A DNA stretch of 64,000 nucleotides from Cladopsammia gracilis. Lineage: Eukaryota > Cnidaria > Anthozoa > Scleractinia > Dendrophylliidae. A program made the translations under genes and the position numbers. The DNA lies in the NCBI GenBank assembly GCA_022457155.1, contig JAJGOT010000113.1:1051001-1115000 (forward strand), read 5' to 3'. Below, one piece after another: positions 55,440-64,000 of the stretch. The number at the start of each line of letters is the position of its first letter. The stretch's first letter is position 1. The notes under the pieces were generated by a model. The model did no database searches. It worked only from the letters and a program-made list of their open reading frames with translations, and was not told where the DNA came from.

Positions 55440-56130
55440 TTAACAAGTTTGGTACATAGATGATTGCTTGATATTGTCGGTCCGATAGTTAATCTATGCA
55501 TATGAACGTACTTAAATGAAATTTTCTCCATTGGTCATTGTTATACCTCTCTAGTTATAATTTTATTTTCAAATTTTCCTTTGATTCAAAATATTTTTTC
55601 AAGTCCTTTTTATTCTATTTAATGACCAAATTACATATGGAAACATTTCGTATGTAACATTCATAAATTAATGTGTTTTCGACCTATGACGTTTTTTTAA
55701 AGGCTTTCCTTCTGTTTCTTGAAATGCAGGGAAAGTCCCAGATTTATCAAGTATTGCTGTACAATTGAAAAGTTGCGTTGTGGTAAGTACTTCGATTCTC
55801 TGTAGCTTTTTATTTTACTAGTTTACTTGGGAGTTTATCAAAAATTTCGTACGAACAACGTTGGGAAATATCAACCAAATAGTTACAAAATAGATCACTT
55901 GTATCAGGCTAGGGTGGTTCTGCGTTACCTAGAACTGTAGCCATGCAAATAACTTGTCATTTGACTTCAGTCAAACCTTTACACTGCTGTTATCACTTTT
56001 TTAACGTTACGATCCCTTGTGTAATTTCATTGCTAGCTTCACAAGCCTTAGAAACAAACCAGGAATGCCTTATTCAGTGCATTCTCTGCTATGAATTTTT
56101 ATATTCGAAATTAGATTGAATACACCGCCC
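55440..56130 (+). repeat. Dispersed repeat family, diverged copy 4
   Basis: Aligns loosely with 51060-51720 (GATTGCTTGATATTGTCGG, GAAATGCAGGGAAAGTCCC, GTTGCGTTGTGGTAAGTAC, AATACACCGCC). It is the most diverged copy in the window, so the family has a long history here. Confidence 0.75.
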
Positions 56131-58215
56131 GTTATTTTAAGAGTAGTTATAAGCGGTGCAAAGATGGAAATGACAAGAGTTGAGATAGGTAACCGGGTTG
56201 CCACGGTAACCTTGATTGATCATGCCAGTCTCAGGCCCATGTTTTGACCAATAATGTCACTCTAAAATAGTAAACTCTCCATACCTTCCTCTCCCCTCCC
56301 CTCTCTCGCTCTCCCAATTCCTCCCTCCTCCCCCGTTTTATCCCTCTTCCTTAACAACAAATGAAACAACAAAACTACAACGTTTGATTACAAAATCAAA
56401 ATGTGTCATCAAACTGTTTCGTTTTTGTTCGACGTTTTAGCTGCCCTTCTGTTGTTCCTTTCTGGATTATTGTTTTAATTTTAAAATTGGGAGGTACCTC
56501 AAAGCAAACTTTCCTGTAAGTTATAAACAACTTACAAGAGAATTAATTGAGTAACTTTCTGTTGCTTTTGACAAAAAATGGTAAAAAGCCCCGTAACATG
56601 GCCTCCTTAAAGAGCGAAGCAGCAAGTACACCGGCAAGAGGCGTCTTGGTTTATTGAAAGTTGCTTATTCCCTGCAGCCTTTACCTCAATTAAAAGTTGG
56701 ACTATCTAATTTCTGTTACAGCGTGTTAGTTTGTGTTAGTTTGTCTGTTATTAGAAAAGCAGAACTGCATGATAAAATTTTTCTAAGTTGTGCAAGACTA
56801 GGACATGGACTTGTGTCTGAAATAGAAAAAATAAAGAAACAGTTATAATTCTTTTTCAACTTAACGTAAATATTGTTTATATGCTACAAAATTATGCCAA
56901 AGAAGTTTTAATGTCAGTATATGAGTTCTATTTAAATAATAGTGTGCTGTTTTTGCACAGTTTCCCCATTTTGATGGTGAAATGGGATGTTGGATTCAGA
57001 ACCGGCAATTGAGGTTATAAGATAGATGTGTTTCTTTTCATCACTTTTGAGACGGGTTTTTTCTAGATACCCGCTGTAATTTCACATTTATGCAAATGTC
57101 CAATTCTGTTTGTATTTGGGTTGGAAGGGGTATGGATATTTTAAAACAATCCTGAACCAGTTTTTCTTTAAATTTTACTGTCACCCAAATATGAAATTTA
57201 CCCAAACAATGAAATCAAACCATCAATCTTACAATGCTCAAGCGTCAATGTATGAATACCGTCTTTTAAATTTCGTCTTTAGTCATCATTTCTAGATAAA
57301 GCAACGTTGTTTACTCATGTTTTGGATTCTAATTACATCCATCCTTTCTGTACTGATCCTATTTTTCAGATATACAATTTTACTAATCTTCGACTGCTGT
57401 GTTCCTTTTAAGCCAATTTTTTTATTCTTTTTTTATTCAATTTTGTTGGTTGTTGTTCACATCTGTTGATTTTCTCATCATTTCATCTTTTCTGTATGCT
57501 GAATGTGTCTGTTCAAATCATTAAAGATTAATCTGTTGTAGTCTTTCAAAGAAAAAGAAAATAGTCAAATATTTACATCTTATTGGTTGTTATTTCACTA
57601 GGCCGATTTACTAGCTGAACATTCTTTCTAGGTGTTTGTTTATAGACCGACATTTAATAGTTAAACTTGACATTTGTTTTAACTGTGACATTTAAACCGG
57701 AATTAAAGCCGCTAAAACTCAGAAGATTCAAATTACAAAAGCGCAAGCAACTTTCAAAAATGGTGGGAGACGAAGCATTTGTAATGACTTCTCTTTTATT
57801 GATTCTCGCTATATTTATGCGAAGAAGTAGTTTCTTACAGAGGATGCGGTTAATTTCGGTCCTTGTAGCGGGAGCTGCATGTGGCATTAATTGCAGTGGA
57901 ACTACTGATGATGGGCTGTAATGCGGTAACTAGTTCTGCACGCCGACGCCGTGAAATAGATAAGGTCCTGGCCGAGAAACTGGGGAATCTAACGGGGCTG
58001 GAGGATTTGTAATTTGAAAGAAATGGGAAGGATTGTTGAACTCCTTTGCCATTTTAAAAGTTCTGTTTCGAAAATTGAACCACGAGGCGAACTGAACCAC
58101 GAGACGAGCATCTGGTAAATAATATTGCCAGATTATTTGGCAGGCGTCTGTCACTACGCGCAATACGATTGGCTGCGGCATTTATCAGGTATACCATCTC
58201 GCTAGGTAGTATAAC
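56131..58215. other. Mostly non-coding, no gene recognised
   Basis: A plus-strand frame at 57758-57921 (MVGDEAFVMTSLLLILAIFM with a possible membrane segment) continues after a frame change into SARRRREIDKVLAEKLGNLT near 57940. This may be a small degraded gene but I recognise no family. The rest is AT-rich with short chance frames. Confidence 0.4.
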
Positions 58216-58216
58216 T

Positions 58217-59496
58217 CCCGGCGTAGCCAATCGATAAAAATCGGTACCGGTAAAAATAGATAGAAATCAAGTGATTTTTAACGATTGGTAACGTAAATCG
58301 GTAGAAATCGATAAAACAATTCGGTGTGTCAAGTCAATATTATCGATTTTGTTTGATTTTATCGATTTCTAACGGAAAACGTTCTTTGTTTTTCGTATAA
58401 AAATAGCTGGTACACAATGAACAAAATGTACTTATTCAATTAAACATGTTCACTTCATTTGTAACGTAAAGGAGTTGATTTTCACGTTCACAAGAAACAC
58501 GAAACGATAAACAAAACAAGGCAAACGATAAATCGATAAATGCAGAAAAAAGTTTACATTGTCAGCAACATAGAAATAATAAACCAGTCCTTTCAATTTT
58601 CTCGTAAAAATCATCTCCAGAACTCGAGATGCACACAGTACCAGTTCTGGAAGCAGATGGCCTGTATATTTTGCCTTGTTGGAGACAGGAACTCTGAAAT
58701 GTGGTTGTGTGTGCCTTCGTATTCAACAAAACTAGAGTGGGCAGTGTAATTTTTCAAATTTGCAGCCGAGAACTTGTCTTCTACGGAAACATCACGACGA
58801 GGACGTTTGCGAGTACGAGTGCTTTCATATTCTCCATCATCCCATAGCATGTCCTTATCAGAATTTGATGCCGCTGTTTTGCCAGATAATTCAATTGCTA
58901 CATCAGAGTGACATTCACAGATAAAAGTATAGCTACTTTTAGTTGTGTCGTTTGAGAATGATAATCCAACATAGGTGTCTTGAAACCAGTTTCCGCAGTT
59001 TGGAAAGTCGCATCCAATCCATTTTGCTGATCTAGGTGGTTGGAAATCCCTTTTTTTGGTATTGACATCGTCTTAACTTATACAGGTAGCAATTATTGGG
59101 AGCATCGTCGTCGACGTCTGAATTTTGATTTTGTGTGTTTTGTGTTGTAATGGTGGCAGCTGTGACGTCGTAGTCAGCCGGCGTAGAGAAAGCCAGTCAA
59201 AGTGAAGCTGGGCAGTAAACGTTTGTTGTGTTGAATAAAAGACAATTCTATTCCCTCGTTGTCTTTTGATTTTAATAAATAAGGCGATTATAATCGATTT
59301 TAAAGGCCAAATTTCACTCGTCAAAAATCGATACCAATCGGTGAAAATCAAGAAAAATCGATAAAACAAATGAGTGTGTCATCGATTTTTAGCGATTGAT
59401 CCATACAATCGATGTCAATCAAATCAAATTTACCGATGTTTACCGATATATCGATTGATAAATCGGTACCGATTTTTATCGATTGGCTACGCCGGG
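58217..59496. mobile_element. Inverted-repeat element rich in ATCGAT words, carrying a PHD-like gene
   Basis: Ends read CCCGGCGTAGCCAATCGATA and pair over about 35 bases (58217 and 59496 as outer limits). Inside both ends, words such as AATCGATAAA, AAATCGGTA and TTTATCGATT occur about two dozen times, suggesting subterminal binding sites. A clear target duplication was not found. The middle holds a minus-strand open frame with a PHD-finger-like motif (58611-59069). No transposase is recognised. Confidence 0.75.
58611..59069 (-). CDS. PHD-finger-like protein fragment in the ATCGAT-rich element
   Basis: About 152 residues open after a stop. It starts DVNTKKRDFQPP, then reads WIGCDFPNCGNWFQDTYVGL and YTFICECH, close to the PHD zinc-finger pattern (W-x-x-C-x-x-C...W-F...C-V-G-L...C-x-x-C) found in proteins that read histone tails. 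A basic stretch RTRKRPRRD follows. Here the second Cys spacing and D-T-Y in place of H-x-x-C depart from the norm, so zinc binding may be lost. Upstream in another frame, SDVDDDAPNNCYLYK suggests a preceding exon or a frameshift. It lies wholly inside an inverted-repeat element. Confidence 0.55.
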   Translation of the reverse strand, partial: DVNTKKRDFQPPRSAKWIGCDFPNCGNWFQDTYVGLSFSNDTTKSSYTFICECHSDVAIELSGKTAASNSDKDMLWDDGEYESTRTRKRPRRDVSVEDKFSAANLKNYTAHSSFVEYEGTHNHISEFLSPTRQNIQAICFQNWYCVHLEFWR

Positions 59497-59834
59497 AAGA
59501 AAGAATGTAAGCCATGTCGCCATCCTGTCAAGAAGATGTTTATTGAATAACGTTTTACTCTTACAGCATTGTGCGCTTGTGATACTATGGATTAATTATT
59601 TTTCTTTTCACCAGTAAAAGTTAATGGACATGTAACAGACATCAATTACCGGCGCTTTTGGTACCTGCATGGGTACCTATACCCTAGACTTTCTCAAACT
59701 GTCCGCTTTTATAGTGGTTCGTCGCTGACTGGCGACTCCTTCGCTTGGTTTCATGTGCATGCTTAGTTCATCCGCAGAGTTCACTACACTTCTATCGACT
59801 ATAAGTATATCCACCACAGGGGTGAGAGCCTTAG

Positions 59835-60246
59835 GTGGGAATTTTCAATGAAGGCAGTGCCACATAGCTCGATAACCCCTCATACTGAACCTGGCCCATC
59901 TAATTCTTGTTGGATAGCCTGGTGTAAATCCTTATCGTCGGTATTCATATCCCTTCTTCTCAGTCCATACTCTCGAAGTCTGATGTGAAAGGTCCGCATA
60001 TATAGACGTTACAATCGCGTGGTACTTCTTTAAAATGACCGAGCAATGAAATCTACGCTCGAAATAATAACGCATGAGAGCCTCCTCTTTATCGACAACT
60101 GCTCCACATCTGGAACCAAACACAAACGTGGTCTCAAGCTCTTCTGAGCAATACAAGCACTCCAGAAAACCATCCATCTTCTTCGCACTGCAGTTAACCT
60201 TTACTAGGCGCGTTGCGTCAGCGGTTGACAAATGTTGGGTTCGCAT
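59835..60246 (-). pseudogene. Integrase-type transposase N-terminal fragment, broken
   Basis: From ATG at 60246 it has a zinc-ribbon-like part (FLECLYCSEEL and GSRCGAVVD), then DKEEALMRYYFERRF and VILKKYHAIVTSI. After a frameshift near 60000 it reads FHIRLREYGLRRRDMN and AIQQELDGPGS, and after another shift RGYRAMWHCLH. This order (helix-turn-helix, R-L-x-x-Y-G-L, QELDGPGS, GYRAMW) is what I associate with integrase-core transposase-like proteins of fish and cnidarians. The catalytic DDE core is missing, so the copy is dead. The family name is uncertain. Confidence 0.6.
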
Positions 60247-60249
60247 GTT

Positions 60250-61094
60250 GTATAAATGACATGAATTATATCACTTCTGTGTTGTGTTTAGTGAATTTTG
60301 ATTTGTGTTTAACGAATTTGTTGTTGTGTTTTGCAGATATGGGCCACCGTATGTTTTTACAAAAAATCTAAAAAAATATTTCAGGTCATATATTCTAAAT
60401 ATTGAATCTTTTTTTTTTAATTTTTGAGGTGAGAGAACGTTCAAGCCATATGATTTAGCACGGGTATTTCACAGTATGCATTTTTCTTTCAATATTTGAT
60501 TCAACTCAAAACACAAATTCTCTTTACTGGTCCCCGTACATTTCGTATAACACAAATTAGGAGAAATTGTTAAGGGATCAAGAGAACTCATCTTGGATGA
60601 TTGTTGTCTTAATTCTTATCCCCTTTGTACTTAATAATACATTTATATTCCAATGAGTATTTTGATACTGATCACTACCATGGCTTAAAGGATTAATTCA
60701 AAATGCACATATCCTATAGCCCGGACAATTTCTCCTTCGTAGCGAACTAAGCACATTTTCTCTGATGATAATAATATCTCTGTTCCTTTATTCAGAGTTC
60801 AGAGCAACCCTTGTCTCTGCATGTGGGCGCTACTACAAATACGTTTAATAGTAAAACCCCAATATGAGACAGATGGTAGTCAGCGTTTAAGTAAGAAAGA
60901 TGTATGATGTAACGGGCGTCACACAAATAATACAGTTATGTAGCAAAGCTCGCTACTCAAAATTTTAAATATAGAAACAAATTATCGTCACCATTTTTGA
61001 CAAATAAATCACTGTATTACAATAACGTAAAAAAAACACTACAGGAAAAAAAAAAAAGGAAAACAGAAAGCAAAAGAACGTAACAAACCGCAAT
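60250..61094. other. AT-rich non-coding stretch
   Basis: Nothing recognisable: short chance frames, A-rich runs around 61025-61075. Confidence 0.5.
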
Positions 61095-61481
61095 TTACAC
61101 GGATTCGTACCAGGACCGTTCGAGTGCGAAACCACACACTACGATCTTTGGCTTGGCATTTCCTAACAAAGATCGAATATTCTTAAGAGGCTTAAATAAT
61201 TCTTTCCGTGAAAACTCTATGAACATTTCTGACTGCGGGCATTTTAATATTCCATTTGAAACCGTTCCCGTGAGTCTGGTCACTGATTTTGTAAGTGTCG
61301 AGAACATGTAGCGATTTTTTTGGCGTTTCAAAGTATGCACAAGCTCGGAAAATTCGTCAACTACAAAACCAAAATAATTTCTTTGAATCCTTTGGCATTT
61401 CCAAACAGAGATCCAATACTCTTGAAGGTTTAAGTGAGGCTTTCCGTGAAAATTCTGTAAGAATTTCTGACTGCCGGGCAT
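61095..61481 (-). CDS. Hypothetical 128-residue frame over a 239-base direct repeat
   Basis: An uninterrupted minus-strand frame starting MPGSQKFLQNFHGKPHLNLQ. It contains two related segments of about 97 bases (61151-61247 and 61389-61485, offset 239) that are read in different frames here. In the matching frame they give QSEMFIEFSRKELFKPLKN and QSEILTEFSRKASLKPSRV. Because the units are out of register in the long frame, the long frame is probably not a protein. The repeated module may itself be a remnant of a coding exon. No family recognised. Confidence 0.3.
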   Translation of the reverse strand: MPGSQKFLQNFHGKPHLNLQEYWISVWKCQRIQRNYFGFVVDEFSELVHTLKRQKNRYMFSTLTKSVTRLTGTVSNGILKCPQSEMFIEFSRKELFKPLKNIRSLLGNAKPKIVVCGFALERSWYESV

Positions 61482-61499
61482 TTAACCTCTATTGCGAAT

Positions 61500-62468
61500 T
61501 TTTATTGCAGCTTTGAATCAATGATGGGCTAGTTTACAGAATTTTTACATATTACATATGCATATATCTGCGAGTGAATGAGAATGTTTTGTGATTCAAA
61601 TAAACTGATACAACAATGCACGATTTTTAATTTAAACAACGCGTCATCTGTTCCATTTCTGCTTCCTAAAGGCACAAAGGTGAATTCCCTTTTATACGTC
61701 TATTATTTAAGAAAGAAAGTAAGGGGATCATGTACATGATTCACGACTACTCCAGTTTCGTGGTTTCTTGTGTACAACAATCATTGCAAAGGATAGCATC
61801 TGATTAAAAGACCACGAACTGTCATCCTTATAATATTTTCCCTACTTTAACAAGGTTATTTTTCAAGGAAAATGCAGGTTTGCTATCATAAACTTAATGT
61901 TAAGTTTTACGTATGACAGCAACGTTGGATTCACATTTCACGGGTTTTATTATTATAAATTACGACAGAGCATTACAAAACACGCGAACAATAACTGGCC
62001 GGTGTCATCCGCGATGAGATGACAACGAAACTGAAGAAAAATAAGAAGGATGGTACAGAACAAAGTAATTTAATTGATTCGCACCCTTTTGTCTTTTTTA
62101 AACTATCTTTATCCGTTTGCTTATTATTTCACTTCTTGGAGAGCAGGTTAAAAAACTCAGCTAGTAGTAAATTATCTACATTTTATAATGAAAGAATTTG
62201 AAGAATGTGAAAACAACGAGTTTTAAAATTGCTAAAGGAAATATTTACAAAATTTCCAAGTATATAAGTATTTGATATCAAAGATGAAATGTTATCCTTT
62301 TATAATGTTCATTAGTAACCTATTTACTTGTTAAATAGCTACTTAATTTACTCTTTATTCTGAAAAGCCCTTTTGGGACGAATAAAGTATACAGCTATTT
62401 CAATTAACGTTGGCGGATGAAAGCTTTAAGCCTACAAGCCAAGACCGCAATGTAATATGCGATGTTTA
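61500..62468. other. AT-rich non-coding stretch
   Basis: No gene or repeat recognised. Confidence 0.45.
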
Positions 62469-63224
62469 AGGTCGGTACACACTAGGCGATATGTCGCTGC
62501 AACACGTCGCGGCGACATGTCGCAGCGACAAATCGCTTCGTGTGTATTGGAGAATTTAAACAAAATCTTTGTCGCTGCAACAAAATTTTGTCACAGCAAC
62601 ATGTTGCAGAAAATCAAATCAGACAGAATTTGTGCGACTTGTTGCAGCGACAAAAAGATTAAAATTTGTTATATCGGAGCGTTTCGCAGCGTGTGAACGC
62701 TTCTGCAAATATATCACTGCAACAAAAAATTAATCAACCAATCAAAGAGCAACCTTCATTTTCCCGTGATCTTTTTATGACCCTTTCAAGATGGCGACTG
62801 AACATGTGGAAGACAAATCGGAGCAATCTGAGGATTCTTCTTCCAGTTCAGCATGAAACGTGACCACCACGAAGATGTTAATTCAATTTTATAAAGAGAA
62901 CAGAATACTTTGGGACAAAGGTCATAAAGACTTTGGCAAAAAACAATCCCAAAGGAAGGCAATCATGCATTTGGTGGCAAAGTTGGAGCGGTCGAATCTA
63001 CCGAAAAAAGAAGAAGAATAAAGGAAAGATGGCACAATATTCGTACGTCAGCTTTACGTTACTTTAAAAAGTACTCCTCCGGTGAAACTAGTTAACATTC
63101 CCCCTCGTCCGAAATCTTGTGTTGCCGTGAGCTGTTGCAACAACTTGTCGCCCCACCTGTTCACAAGGTGTGGTTTGTTGCCGCGACGTGTTGCAGCGAC
63201 ATGTCGCCTAGTGTGTACCGACCT
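62469..63224 (+). mobile_element. Harbinger-like element, TTA target duplication
   Basis: 756 bases with inverted ends AGGTCGGTACACACTAGGCG, flanked by TTA on both sides (62466-62468, 63225-63227), the TWA target of PIF/Harbinger elements. Both ends carry clusters of GTCGC, GCGAC and TTGCAGCGAC words. The middle codes a MADF-type DNA-binding domain, the companion protein of Harbinger transposases. No DDE nuclease is present, so the copy is non-autonomous. Confidence 0.85.
62791..63021 (+). pseudogene. MADF/Myb-like DNA-binding protein of Harbinger type, broken
   Basis: ATG in a good context (AAGATGGCG). MATEHVEDKSEQSEDSSSSSA is followed by TGA, and the same frame then continues MLIQFYKENRILWDKGHKDF, GKKQSQRKAIMHLVAKLER to TAA. 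A one-base shift then gives RWHNIRTSALRYFKKY. The W of LWD and the F-Y-K-E-N and R-W-x-x-I-R segments are the conserved positions of MADF domains. In Harbinger elements such a protein binds the element ends and guides the nuclease. The stop and the shift make this copy inactive. Confidence 0.75.
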
Positions 63225-63458
63225 TTATGAATAAATTCGCCATAATCAACGATAGGGAACTAATTAAAGCAACTACGACAACAACACCAATGATTCTTTC
63301 TATATAAACTACTTTGCAGTTCTTCCAATTTGTTTAGTTTGTCTAACTTGACTGGATTGTCCAGGAGCTTATTTTGTAGGGACGGCTTTCAAGTTCAAAT
63401 AGAAATTTGATCATTTGACGTTGTTGTTTTGCAGTGAACTACAAAGAAAGGTAGCAAT

Positions 63459-63841
63459 GGTTGTGTTTTCACGAGGCGGTTTTTCTCGCTTAACATTCCT
63501 GTAGGTAATTTGTCTACTGACCGCGTTAAGCAGCTTAAAAAATTTATGCGTTTTCACGGACAGAACTTTATTCATTTTTCTTATACCATGCGCGATATAT
63601 TTTCTTTTGTTCAAACAATAGAAAATTAGAACACAAAAGAACGACAATACAATGCTCTTCTTTGTTGTTTAATTGCCGACAAGCTTAAGCGACCTGGTTT
63701 GGTGGCTTAAATTTAATGAGAATTCTATTGTAGTTCGCCGACTCGCTTAACTTTAAGCGAGTTGGACAAGCAACTGTTTTCACGAGATTTCCGACTGTCA
63801 CTCGCTCAGCGACTTGTGAAATCGCTCGTGAAAACACGGCC
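63459..63841 (-). mobile_element. Second copy of the GGCCGTG MITE
   Basis: 383 bases, inverted relative to 41305-41718, flanked by AAT on both sides (63456-63458, 63842-63844). Ends read GGTTGTGTTTTCACGAGGCGG and, reversed, GGCCGTGTTTTCACGAGCG. The open frames correspond to those of the first copy. Confidence 0.85.
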
Positions 63842-64000
63842 AATGAAAATGTAAAACGCACGTGCAGAGGCATTGTTTTAGCTAATTAAACCTATTGTTT
63901 GTGCAGTTCTCGCTGCCCTCCGCCACCGTGGCTGCTTAATTATCTTCCCACACAATCAAATAAAGGACGCTTCGAAAGCAATATGATTCGTATCGGTTTT

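Overview
This is nuclear DNA of an animal, most likely an anthozoan cnidarian and probably a stony coral. The base composition is AT-rich. Genes are cut into short exons (about 60-200 bases) with GT-AG borders. TACATGTA-type palindromes are scattered throughout, and the window is packed with small inverted-repeat transposons, tRNA-derived SINEs and decayed LINEs. No bacterial-type operon, rRNA gene or CRISPR array is visible. The organism assignment is inference from style, not from a marker gene.

Left part (1-18.9 kb): a minus-strand gene resembling cytochrome b5 reductase 4 (CYB5R4/Ncb5or). Eight consecutive exons can be read from 16,165 down to 9,117, covering the CS-like domain and the FAD and NAD domains of the reductase. 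A block carrying three of these exons (11.12-14.92 kb) is present a second time at 3.56-8.35 kb, on the same strand and downstream of the other exons. The two copies carry different lesions. The downstream copy also holds a 1.1 kb DNA transposon that is absent from the other copy, giving an occupied/empty site pair. The cytochrome b5 domain and the last exons were not found.

Middle (16.5-32.6 kb): mostly repeats. There is a SINE with clean target duplications, a hAT-like element with many ACGCC motifs beside a telomere-like CCCTAA run, a truncated L1-like LINE, and a decayed minus-strand polyprotein with a 2A-like NPGP motif followed by a cysteine-protease-like region. A tandem array of about 118-base units closes this part.

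32.7-43.5 kb is the richest gene and transposon area. It holds an unknown minus-strand gene (exons between 32,744 and 34,222), two possible exons at 35.6-35.9 kb, and a Mutator-like element carrying a broken RecQ-type helicase fragment. Two large fold-back elements follow, with arms of about 600 bases, 7-base target duplications and related termini (CACAGG). The first sits just upstream of a possible first exon. The second interrupts the first exon of a possible four-exon plus-strand gene whose exon phases agree.

Right part (43.5-64 kb): TTAA-flanked MITEs, a 1.09 kb insertion with 14-base flanking repeats, a tandem repeat family with a unit of about 1.13 kb, two tRNA-Arg-like sequences, a CR1/L2-like LINE 3' end, an inverted-repeat element coding for a PHD-finger-like protein, a broken integrase-type transposase, and a Harbinger-like element with a MADF-domain remnant. 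No complete gene was found here.
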